Source: Opitutaceae bacterium
Lineage (GTDB): Bacteria > Verrucomicrobiota > Verrucomicrobiia > Opitutales > Opitutaceae
Reading direction: 5' to 3'
Assembly (NCBI GenBank): GCA_016763045.1
Contig: JAESUN010000357.1
Span: 1 to 5,365, forward strand
Length of the DNA stretch: 5,365 bases
Positions 1 to 5,365 of the stretch are shown piece by piece (positions within the stretch are counted from its first letter, which is position 1; each line of letters starts with the position of its first letter). The notes beneath the pieces are model-generated. The model was not told where the DNA came from. It did not search any database and worked only from the letters and a program-made list of their open reading frames with translations. The translations under genes and the position numbers were made by a program.

Positions 1-534
1 AAAAACCTTTTCTATCATGATCGCCTTTTCTTCGATAAGTTACTGGAAAAAATAACCAAAGCATTAATCGACTACCTAAAGATGCAGGTATCAGCAGGCG
101 TCGATGCTATACAAATATTTGATTCATGGGGTGGAGCCATTCCCGGAAAAGATTACGAAGAAGCCTCTCTTAAATGGATACGAACGCTGATAGCTGAAGT
201 GGGTTCAATCGTACCGATCATCCTCTACGCAAAGGGCACCTATCCTCAATTCCAAAGCCAAATCTCTTCTGGAGCAAAAGTGATCAGCCTCGATTGGACG
301 GTCGATCTCAACCAAGCCAGAGTCGATGCACCTGATAATATAGCACTTCAGGGAAACATGGATCCGGCTATCATGAATACGACACCGGCAAACGTCGAAC
401 GAGAGGCCACAAAAATCCTCGAACAAATGAAAGGAAAACCAGGCCATATATTCAACCTCGGCCACGGCATCCAACCGACTGCAACAGTCGAATGCATGGA
501 GACACTTGTTGCAACCGTCACCAATTTTTCATGA
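1..534 (+). CDS. hemE: Uroporphyrinogen III decarboxylase, C-terminal part (5' end outside window)
   Basis: The reading frame is open from base 1, so the gene starts upstream of the window; 177 residues are visible, about half of a usual ~340-350-residue HemE. The enzyme removes the four acetate carboxyl groups of uroporphyrinogen III to give coproporphyrinogen III in the cytosol and needs no cofactor. Family landmarks seen in order are IFDSWGG (bases 115-135), a KG turn after a beta strand (LYAKGTYP), SLDWTVD (286-306), LQGNMDP (346-366) and, near the C-terminus, FNLGHGI, whose conserved histidine is codon 463-465. The catalytic aspartate and tyrosine lie in the missing N-terminal half. The stop TGA (532-534) overlaps the hemN start in an ATGA junction, which suggests translational coupling. 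The C-terminal match to E. coli HemE is clear by eye; identification is secure. Confidence 0.96.
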   Translation, partial: KNLFYHDRLFFDKLLEKITKALIDYLKMQVSAGVDAIQIFDSWGGAIPGKDYEEASLKWIRTLIAEVGSIVPIILYAKGTYPQFQSQISSGAKVISLDWTVDLNQARVDAPDNIALQGNMDPAIMNTTPANVEREATKILEQMKGKPGHIFNLGHGIQPTATVECMETLVATVTNFS

Positions 535-1898
535 GCACAAACCTATCAGTCAATCTCGACCTCATTCGTAAATACAATGTAGCAGGCCCTCGCTATACCT
601 CTTACCCGACGGCTTTACAGTTTACCGAGGAATTCGACCGAAAAGACATCGAAACGCAGATAGACGAAAATAACAAAGAAGCAACGCCCCTATCCCTCTA
701 TTTTCACCTTCCTTTTTGCGAAACACTTTGTTGGTTCTGTGGCTGCACCACCGTCATCAGTTCCGATCATTCTCGGACAGATCCTTATTTGGATCATTTG
801 GAAAAAGAAATGCAGATAACCTCTCCTCTCATCAATAAGGAGAGAGAAGTCATACAGATGCATTTTGGAGGAGGTTCCCCCAACTACCTTTCCCCCGCTC
901 AAATCCGGCGCCTAGGAAAAAACATTCATGAGAATTTTCATTTTGCTCCAGATGCAGAACTGAGCGTCGAGCTCGATCCAAGACGACTCACAAAAGATCA
1001 TATCGATGCCTTTAATGAAATGGGAATCAATCGAGCCTCGATTGGTATCCAGGATTTCAATCCAAAAGTGCAGGAAGCAGTCAATCGCATCCAACCCAAA
1101 GAAGTCTCTGATCAAGCCATCGCATGGATTCGTGAAGCAGGCTATCAGTCGCTCAACATCGATCTGATCTACGGCCTTCCTTACCAAACAGCCGAGAGCT
1201 TCCAGGAAACACTCAACCTCGCATTGGAATCAAAACCAGATCGATTCGCCATCTTCAGCTACGCTCACGTCCCTTGGATGAAACCCGCGCAAAAGCTCTT
1301 TAAAGTTTTGCCTGATCCCGAGACAAAACTGGAAATGCTCAAGCGAACAATCGAAACACTCACCTCCAATGGATACACCTATATAGGGATGGACCATTTC
1401 GCGAGAGAAGATGACGAGCTCGCTATCGCCCAACGAAAGAAGACACTGCAACGGAATTTCCAAGGCTACAGCACTAGGGGTGGCGCTGATATTTACGGAT
1501 TTGGCATGTCCTCTATTTCGCAAACAAACGCACATTATCGGCAAAACCATAAGACCTTGCCAAGCTACTATGCGGCAATCGAGAAAGGAGAACTTCCTAT
1601 CTCAAAAATATGCACTCTCACTACGGATGACTTTATTCGAAGAGAAACCATCATGCGGCTCATGTGCGACCTGGAGCTCAATTACCAAAATCTTTCCCAT
1701 CTCCTTAAAATCGATTTCAAAGATTACTTCAGCAACGAAATCGCCTCCTTCGAAAACGAAGAAGCTGATGGACTCATCACTAGCAATAGCGAAGGAATAA
1801 CCGTCACAGACAATGGACGGTTGTTAATACGAAATCTAGCGATGCGCTTTGATGCTTATCTCAACTCTTCCGAAAATCGCTTTTCTCGAACGATTTAA
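531..1898 (+). CDS. hemN: Oxygen-independent coproporphyrinogen III oxidase (radical SAM dehydrogenase)
   Basis: HemN converts coproporphyrinogen III to protoporphyrinogen IX by oxidative decarboxylation of two propionates, using a [4Fe-4S] cluster and two S-adenosylmethionines. From the ATG at 531 the protein has 455 residues, close to the 457 of E. coli HemN. It aligns from the N-terminal RKYNVAGPRYTSYPTA to the final FSRTI. The cluster motif is C63-x3-C67-x2-C70-G-C72. The fourth cysteine separates true HemN from the heme chaperone HemW. Y57 matches the SAM-binding tyrosine before the cluster, and GGGSP at 113-117 is the SAM-binding GGG(T/S)P motif. IDLIYGLP and the GMDHFAREDDELA segment are also HemN-typical. 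An in-frame ATG at 492 would add 13 residues inside hemE with no counterpart in the family, so 531 is preferred. No Shine-Dalgarno is visible before 531; re-initiation after hemE is likely. Confidence 0.97.
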   Translation: MSTNLSVNLDLIRKYNVAGPRYTSYPTALQFTEEFDRKDIETQIDENNKEATPLSLYFHLPFCETLCWFCGCTTVISSDHSRTDPYLDHLEKEMQITSPLINKEREVIQMHFGGGSPNYLSPAQIRRLGKNIHENFHFAPDAELSVELDPRRLTKDHIDAFNEMGINRASIGIQDFNPKVQEAVNRIQPKEVSDQAIAWIREAGYQSLNIDLIYGLPYQTAESFQETLNLALESKPDRFAIFSYAHVPWMKPAQKLFKVLPDPETKLEMLKRTIETLTSNGYTYIGMDHFAREDDELAIAQRKKTLQRNFQGYSTRGGADIYGFGMSSISQTNAHYRQNHKTLPSYYAAIEKGELPISKICTLTTDDFIRRETIMRLMCDLELNYQNLSHLLKIDFKDYFSNEIASFENEEADGLITSNSEGITVTDNGRLLIRNLAMRFDAYLNSSENRFSRTI

Positions 1899-1913
1899 AG
1901 ATCCTATAGAAGC

Positions 1914-3284
1914 ATGAAAGAAGTAGCCATCATTGGTGCCGGTATCACGGGATTAACCGCTGCTTGGAAAATGCAGCAGGCAGGTATTTCGGTTCGGGTT
2001 TTCGAAAAGAGAGATCAACCTGGCGGATCCATTCGCACCGTTGAAGAAGAAGGCTATTTGATCGAGGAAGGTCCCAACACTCTTCAACTTTCCACTCAAA
2101 AACACGAAAACTTCTTAAAAGACCTCAAACTGGAAAATGAGCTAGTCTCCGCCTCCCCAAAGGCAAAAAACCGCTTCTTGGTCAGAAATAAAACTCCTCT
2201 GGCAGCTCCCCTCTCTCCACTGCAATTTCTTAAAACGCCTCTTTTCAGCAAAAAGGCCAAATGCCGGCTTCTCATGGAGCCTTTCATTCCTAGGCACCGT
2301 GATGACACAGAAGAATCTCTGGCTGACTTCGTCCGGAGACGCTTGGGACACGAAGTCCTCGACTATGCCATCAACCCCTTCGTAGGAGGAATCTATGCCG
2401 GTAACCCCGAAAAGCTTTCTCTAAAATACGCCTTTCCAAAACTCTATCAACTAGAGAAAAACCACCGTTCTCTCATTTTAGGATCGATCAAGTTATATCG
2501 AAAGAAAAAGCGCGAAAGGACCTTATACAAAACCCGCTCCATTTCCTTCCAATCAGGCTTACAAGCTCTCCCCACTGCTATTGCACGAGATCTCGGTGAA
2601 CAAATAACTCTCCGAGCAAATGTTCAGAAAATCGCACGTTCTGAAAAATGGAAAATATCATGGTCAGACCACAATGGAGAGATCCATGAGGACTGCTTTG
2701 ATGCCGTCATCTCAGCGGTAACAGCCACTTCGCTACCTTTTTTAGATTTCGGAACAGTATCCCCTAACCCCTTCAAAAATCTCTCCGAAATCGTCCATCC
2801 TCCCGTCGCATCCATCGCCATGGGATTTCGTAAGAAAGACATTCCCCATGATTTGGATGGATTCGGAATGCTCGTGCCTTCCAGCGAACCGTTTCAGATA
2901 TTAGGAACTCTCTTCAATTCTTCTTTATTTCCTCATCGAGCACCTAAGGATCATACCCTACTAACAACTTTTGTTGGAGGAACTCGAACTCCCGAAAACG
3001 CTCAGCTTTCACCAGAGGAGCTCCAAAATCTAGTCATGAAGGATCTTTCAGTTCTCCTTGGAATTAAATCACAGCCTGTTTTTCAGCATACAACTCTCTG
3101 GCCCCAAGCCATCCCCCAATATCAAATTGGTCACGGTCAACACATTGCAACAATACAGGCGTTTGAGAAAGAAAACCCCGGGTTTTTCATCGGTGGAAAT
3201 GGACGAGACGGGATCTCTCTGTCTCATTGTATTGATGCTGGTGAGCGATTGTCTCAAGAAACTCTTCAATTCTTAAAGCAATAA
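1914..3284 (+). CDS. hemG: Protoporphyrinogen oxidase, HemY-type flavoprotein
   Basis: This 456-residue protein belongs to the HemY/PPOX branch of FAD amine-oxidase-like enzymes, which remove six electrons from protoporphyrinogen IX, usually with O2 as acceptor. The N-terminal dinucleotide fold shows GAGITG (G8, G10, G13), the ribose-binding acid E31 in VFEKRDQPGG, and the EEGPNTLQ segment (51-58) typical of the family. At the C-terminus FIGGNGRDGIS (425-435) is the second FAD-contacting motif. No signal peptide or membrane helix is seen; relatives are membrane-associated. The gene starts 15 bases after hemN with only a weak purine stretch before the ATG. HemY-like proteins also act as coproporphyrinogen oxidases (CgoX) in Gram-positive bacteria. 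The adjacent true HemN and the absence of a hemQ gene in the window favour the protoporphyrin route. The symbol hemG is used as in Chlamydia annotations; hemY or pgoX would also fit, and it is unrelated to the flavodoxin-like E. coli HemG. Confidence 0.93.
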   Translation: MKEVAIIGAGITGLTAAWKMQQAGISVRVFEKRDQPGGSIRTVEEEGYLIEEGPNTLQLSTQKHENFLKDLKLENELVSASPKAKNRFLVRNKTPLAAPLSPLQFLKTPLFSKKAKCRLLMEPFIPRHRDDTEESLADFVRRRLGHEVLDYAINPFVGGIYAGNPEKLSLKYAFPKLYQLEKNHRSLILGSIKLYRKKKRERTLYKTRSISFQSGLQALPTAIARDLGEQITLRANVQKIARSEKWKISWSDHNGEIHEDCFDAVISAVTATSLPFLDFGTVSPNPFKNLSEIVHPPVASIAMGFRKKDIPHDLDGFGMLVPSSEPFQILGTLFNSSLFPHRAPKDHTLLTTFVGGTRTPENAQLSPEELQNLVMKDLSVLLGIKSQPVFQHTTLWPQAIPQYQIGHGQHIATIQAFEKENPGFFIGGNGRDGISLSHCIDAGERLSQETLQFLKQ

Positions 3285-3302
3285 TCCTCAGTAATCTCCT
3301 CA

Positions 3303-3323
3303 TTTGACATTTCCCCTGTCAAA
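3303..3323. repeat. Perfect 7-bp inverted repeat (TTTGACA-N7-TGTCAAA) before hemH
   Basis: Arms at 3303-3309 and 3317-3323 are perfectly complementary around a 7-base loop (TTTCCCC). The repeat lies 19 bases before the hemH start, in the only sizeable spacer of the heme cluster. It could be a protein operator or an RNA hairpin. The left arm contains the consensus -35 hexamer TTGACA, but I see no good -10 hexamer 16-18 bases further on, so a promoter is not supported. The arms do not match the Fur or FNR consensus sites I know. Confidence 0.5.
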
Positions 3324-3340
3324 GATCACCTCCTAAAGGT
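3324..3340 (+). promoter_or_regulatory. hemH translation-initiation region with anti-Shine-Dalgarno-like sequence
   Basis: GATCACCTCCT (3324-3334) is identical to 11 bases of the conserved 3' end of bacterial 16S rRNA, that is, the anti-Shine-Dalgarno itself. It is followed at once by AAAGGT (3335-3340), the only purine-rich ribosome-binding candidate before the ATG at 3343, at a short 2-base spacing. ACCT (3328-3331) can pair with AGGT (3337-3340) around a 5-base loop, which would hide the ribosome site. The pairing is only 4 bp, so a regulatory role is an inference. Confidence 0.35.
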
Positions 3341-3342
3341 TT

Positions 3343-4365
3343 ATGGGCACAAAAGCAGTCTTACTGGTAAACTTAGGATCTCCTGAATCAACTTCGATTA
3401 AGGATGTTAAGGCATATCTGAAGGAGTTTCTTTCCGATGACCGTGTCTTCGACCTCCCCAAGCCCCTACAACAACTAGTGCTCAGGTGCTTTATTCTACC
3501 CTTTCGTCCTAAAAAAGCAGCCCATGCCTACGAGCAGATTTGGCAGGCTGATGGTTCTCCTCTCCTCAGTATCAGTCGAAACCTTCGACAGATACTTTCC
3601 GAAGAAATTGATGCACCCATTTATTTGGCAATGCGCTATGGAAAGCCCTCGCTCCATGAGATCCTTACCCAAATAGCAAAAGATGGCCACACCGATCTCT
3701 TATTGATCCCGCTTTACCCTCATTACGCCATGTCCAGTTATGAAACGGTCACGGCTAAAGTCTTCGAAATTCTAAAACAAGAACAACTCTCCCTATCCCT
3801 TTCCATTTTACCTCCTTTTTATGCTGATCCCGGTTACATTTCAGCCCATTACCAAAGCGCAAAACCCTTTTTAGACAAAGGGTTTGATCACATCCTCTTC
3901 AGCTACCATGGACTTCCCGTCCGCCATATGCGCAAAGCCGACTCTTCAAAGTCCCATTGCACCATAGCTCCCAACTGCTGCACCACAGCCTCACCCGTTC
4001 ATGCGACCTGCTATAAAGCACAAACAGGTCAAACCACAAAAGCTTTTGTCGAACTAGCGCAGATTCCACCTGAAAAATACTCCATCTCTTATCAATCACG
4101 TCTGGCGGGAGAACAATGGATAACACCTTTCACCGATCACGAACTCATTCGATTCGGAAAAAAAGGCATACGCTTGCTCGTTATCACACCTGCTTTCGTT
4201 TCCGACTGCCTCGAAACATTGGAAGAAATTGCGATGGCTGGCCGTCAATCATTTCTCGATTCCGGTGGTAAGTCCTTTCAACATATCCCCTGCTTGAACG
4301 AACATCCTGAGTGGATCCAATTCCTCAAAAATAAAATCACGAACGATTCAGATCAAAGAGATTAA
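3343..4365 (+). CDS. hemH: Ferrochelatase with internal four-cysteine [2Fe-2S] cassette
   Basis: HemH inserts Fe2+ into protoporphyrin IX to make protoheme. The 340-residue protein opens with KAVLLVNLGSPES (4-16), followed by the family segments YEQIWQADGSPLL (63-75) and AMRYGKPS (96-103). The catalytic histidine is H189 in FSYHGLP, and the acidic active-site residue is E291 in FVSDCLETLEEI. Between them lie C206, C212, C213 and C223 (spacing C-x5-CC-x9-C, 18 residues) just after HGLPxRxxRK. From the literature, Myxococcus xanthus and some other bacteria bind a [2Fe-2S] cluster with four cysteines in an internal segment of about 20 residues, unlike the C-terminal ligands of animal enzymes. 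This cassette fits that class, and there is no C-terminal cysteine extension. The gene follows hemG by 58 bases and probably shares its transcript. The start at 3343 gives the normal N-terminus. Confidence 0.96.
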   Translation: MGTKAVLLVNLGSPESTSIKDVKAYLKEFLSDDRVFDLPKPLQQLVLRCFILPFRPKKAAHAYEQIWQADGSPLLSISRNLRQILSEEIDAPIYLAMRYGKPSLHEILTQIAKDGHTDLLLIPLYPHYAMSSYETVTAKVFEILKQEQLSLSLSILPPFYADPGYISAHYQSAKPFLDKGFDHILFSYHGLPVRHMRKADSSKSHCTIAPNCCTTASPVHATCYKAQTGQTTKAFVELAQIPPEKYSISYQSRLAGEQWITPFTDHELIRFGKKGIRLLVITPAFVSDCLETLEEIAMAGRQSFLDSGGKSFQHIPCLNEHPEWIQFLKNKITNDSDQRD

Positions 4366-4375
4366 AAATCTCTTT
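4355..4375 (+). terminator. Perfect 9-bp hairpin over the hemH stop codon, possible terminator
   Basis: AAAGAGATT (4355-4363) and AATCTCTTT (4367-4375) are perfect complements around a 3-base AAA loop; the TAA stop (4363-4365) falls in the end of the left arm and the loop. The stem is AT-rich (two G-C pairs) and only TTT closes it, so termination would be weak. It may instead stabilise the 3' end of the heme mRNA. The inverted repeat itself is certain; its role is not. Confidence 0.4.
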
Positions 4376-4394
4376 CAAACTAAATTTCAAAAAG

Positions 4395-4426
4395 AAGGTC
4401 CCCACAAAGGAACCTTAGGGATTTTT
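4395..4426 (+). terminator. Weak terminator-like hairpin with T-run after hemH
   Basis: AAGGTCC (4395-4401) can pair with GGAACCTT (4409-4416) with one bulged A. Five Ts follow at 4422-4426, after a 5-base gap. An alternative pairing of AAGGAA (4407-4412) with TTCCTT (4425-4430) uses overlapping bases. Together with the hairpin at the hemH stop, it would separate the heme cluster from the following fragment. Bulge and gap keep confidence low. Confidence 0.3.
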
Positions 4427-4442
4427 CCTTGTCGCAAACCAG

Positions 4443-4715
4443 ATGCAAGGGATGGAAACCATAAAATGGATTCAACGCTTTCAAGAAATTTTAGCTATTG
4501 ATTCCTGGATTAGCATGCTGAAATTCAGACTACAAACGATATTCAGCCTAGGGAAGAAAGAGTCTGATCTCGATTTGGAAATGCGCTTTCACTTGGAAAA
4601 TCTGATTTTAGAGAATCTAAAAAAAGGCATCAAAATCGAACAAGCTCGAAATGAAGCCTTGCAAATATTTGGACAGGTCGAAGAGCACAAAACACAGTGT
4701 CGTAATACGTGGTAG
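4443..4715 (+). CDS. Truncated ABC transporter permease: stand-alone permease prefix domain
   Basis: The 90-residue product resembles the short N-terminal 'permease prefix domain' found ahead of MacB/FtsX-like permeases in Acidobacteria and Verrucomicrobia. The key stretch is DLDLEMRFHLEN (42-53), then helices with KKGI...EQARNEALQIFG (60-77), then EEHKTQC (80-86). In the family this reads roughly ELxEExRFHLE...GxxxEEARRxAxxxFG...KExCRD. A full permease would continue for about 700-800 residues with transmembrane segments, but here a stop follows at once. A matching piece of the next domain appears shortly downstream in another frame, so this is probably a decayed gene rather than a working small protein. 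Starts at 4443 and 4452 are both possible; only the second has a purine stretch (AAGGG), and it is too close. It is unrelated in function to the heme genes. Confidence 0.6.
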   Translation: MQGMETIKWIQRFQEILAIDSWISMLKFRLQTIFSLGKKESDLDLEMRFHLENLILENLKKGIKIEQARNEALQIFGQVEEHKTQCRNTW

Positions 4716-4738
4716 AGGGTTCCTCTTTTTCAAATACA

Positions 4739-4774
4739 AGAAAAACACCCGGCTTTACAGCACTCCTTACCCGG
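4739..4774 (+). pseudogene. Remnant of the permease N-terminus after the prefix domain
   Basis: In frame 2 these bases read RKTPGFTALLT followed by unrelated residues. MacB-like permeases of the prefix-domain family carry (L)RK(S/T)PGFTAxAVLTLALGIG shortly after the prefix domain. The piece lies about 33 bases after the CRN of the upstream fragment, where intact members have roughly 20 residues between these points. It is in a different frame from the fragment and stops matching after LLT. This is what a deletion plus frameshift and loss of the rest of the gene would leave. The match is short (11 residues), so the call is tentative. Confidence 0.45.
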
Positions 4775-4775
4775 G
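4741..4775 (-). terminator. Possible terminator for the minus-strand hydrolase
   Basis: On the minus strand CCCGG (complement of 4771-4775) can pair with CCGGG (complement of 4748-4752), and TG plus five Ts (complement of 4745-4741) follow. It starts 12 bases after the hydrolase stop codon. The stem is only 5 bp with an 18-base loop, so this is a weak candidate resting mainly on position and the T-run. Confidence 0.22.
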
Positions 4776-4786
4776 GATTCCCTCGG

Positions 4787-5365
4787 CTAGTCACCGGCTT
4801 CCATCTCTCTGAATGCCGCTTCAATATTCGCTTGAAATGCGCCGGCCCAGCCACCGGAAAATTCAGAAAATTGATCAAGCCTCTGGCGCTCTTTCATTTC
4901 ATCCAGGGACTTACCCGCAGCTCTATCTACGTCAACAGTTTCCCATAAAGCAGATAAATAATCACGCATCAGCAGGATATCATTCCGAGTCCCGGTCACA
5001 CCAAACCCCTCCTTCCCGTGGCCATAGATATAAATCGCATCTGCTGGATATTCTTTAGAAGCTTCCTCCAAAACCGAGATCCATCCCGGAATGGTCCCTT
5101 CTCCTTTTAAATCAATAAAAGGATAGAGGCGGTTAAAAACCAAGTCTCCCATATGAACCACATTGGCTCTTTCAAAGTGGACAATCGCATCACCTCCAGT
5201 ATGACCTGCGCCAAAGTGTCTGGCTGTCACTCTTTCGGTATGTAATCTCATACTCCAGTGCTGTTTAAACAGCCGATCAGGATAAATCAGATCAGCCCCC
5301 GTCCCTCCATTGCCATTATGTTCTTTTTGCAAACGTGGGACATTTTCATTCGCAACAATATTTTT
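4787..5365 (-). CDS. MBL-fold metallo-hydrolase, C-terminal part (N-terminus outside window)
   Basis: The frame is open to the right edge of the window, giving 192 visible residues and no need for an internal TTG start at 5332. The first residues, NIVANENVPRL, are typical of the strand and helix that follow the missing HxHxDH zinc motif in metallo-beta-lactamase-fold enzymes. The remaining zinc ligands are visible: the histidine of AGHTGGD (codon 5201-5203), the aspartate of HMGD (5144-5146) and the histidine of YGHGKEG (5018-5020). The HTGGDA...VVHMGDLVFNRLYPFID pattern is that of secreted or periplasmic MBL hydrolases of unknown substrate; a helical tail with AAGKSLDEM is also usual there. 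A signal peptide would lie outside the window. The gene is convergent with the permease fragment and has no evident link with heme synthesis. The fold is confident; the substrate is unknown. Confidence 0.88.
   Translation of the reverse strand, partial: KNIVANENVPRLQKEHNGNGGTGADLIYPDRLFKQHWSMRLHTERVTARHFGAGHTGGDAIVHFERANVVHMGDLVFNRLYPFIDLKGEGTIPGWISVLEEASKEYPADAIYIYGHGKEGFGVTGTRNDILLMRDYLSALWETVDVDRAAGKSLDEMKERQRLDQFSEFSGGWAGAFQANIEAAFREMEAGD

Noticed and set aside
1411..1800. 129-codon open frame in +1 inside hemN
   Set aside because: It lies wholly within the conserved HemN C-terminal region in another frame, has no recognisable motif and is an overlap artefact.
531..1898. HemW (heme chaperone) instead of HemN
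   Set aside because: HemW is shorter (about 380 residues) and lacks the fourth cysteine; this protein has the CGC ending of the motif, full HemN length and the HemN C-terminus.
3266..3322. 18-codon minus-strand frame (TTG start) with a perfect ribosome site
   Set aside because: The ribosome site is ideal on paper, but the frame is tiny, antisense to the hemG end, lacks a visible promoter and has no known relative; mentioned under the spacer finding only.
3304..3332. Promoter for hemH with -35 TTGACA
   Set aside because: At 17-base spacing the -10 position reads CACCTC, which is far from TATAAT; no alternative spacing helps.
4709..4948. 79-codon GTG-started plus-strand frame
   Set aside because: Most of it is antisense to the hydrolase gene; only its RKTPGFTALLT part is meaningful, as a permease remnant, so it is not a gene of its own.
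4813..5058. 81-codon plus-strand frame
   Set aside because: It is the complement of the hydrolase coding region and shows no family features.
4787..5332. Hydrolase starting at the TTG at 5332
   Set aside because: The frame stays open to the window edge and the extra residues (NIVANENVPR) fit the family, so the real start is outside the window.
1..5365. CRISPR arrays, tRNA/rRNA genes, insertion sequences, defence genes
   Set aside because: No repeated spacers, cloverleaf-like segments, transposase motifs or defence domains were seen on either strand.

Overview
The window holds the final steps of heme biosynthesis as a tight same-strand cluster, hemE (3' part only) - hemN - hemG (HemY type) - hemH. 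It is followed by a broken ABC-permease fragment and, on the opposite strand, the 3' part of a metallo-beta-lactamase-fold hydrolase gene. Base composition is moderate (I estimate mid-40s % GC). The hemE-hemN-hemG order recalls that of Chlamydia, and the 'permease prefix' domain is typical of Acidobacteria and Verrucomicrobia. A member of the PVC superphylum, most likely Verrucomicrobiota, is my best guess. It rests on recalled family knowledge, not on a search.

Layout: 1-534 hemE C-terminal half; 531-1898 hemN, overlapping hemE by the ATGA junction; 1914-3284 hemG after a 15-base gap; 3285-3342 a 58-base spacer carrying a perfect 7-bp inverted repeat and an 11-base copy of the 16S rRNA 3' end; 3343-4365 hemH, whose stop codon sits inside a perfect 9-bp hairpin; 4366-4442 spacer with a second weak hairpin; 4443-4715 a 90-codon permease prefix fragment; 4739-4774 a probable out-of-frame remnant of the permease that should follow it; 4787-5365 (minus strand) the hydrolase, which runs out of the window at its N-terminus.

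Together the four enzymes take uroporphyrinogen III to protoheme by the protoporphyrin-dependent route. HemE decarboxylates to coproporphyrinogen III, the radical-SAM enzyme HemN makes protoporphyrinogen IX without oxygen, the flavoenzyme HemG/HemY oxidises it to protoporphyrin IX, and HemH inserts iron. The most notable detail is a four-cysteine cassette in HemH that matches the internal [2Fe-2S] class of ferrochelatases. I see no convincing undescribed multi-gene system here. The points worth a second look are the HemH cysteine cassette, the unusual hemG-hemH spacer and the decayed permease.
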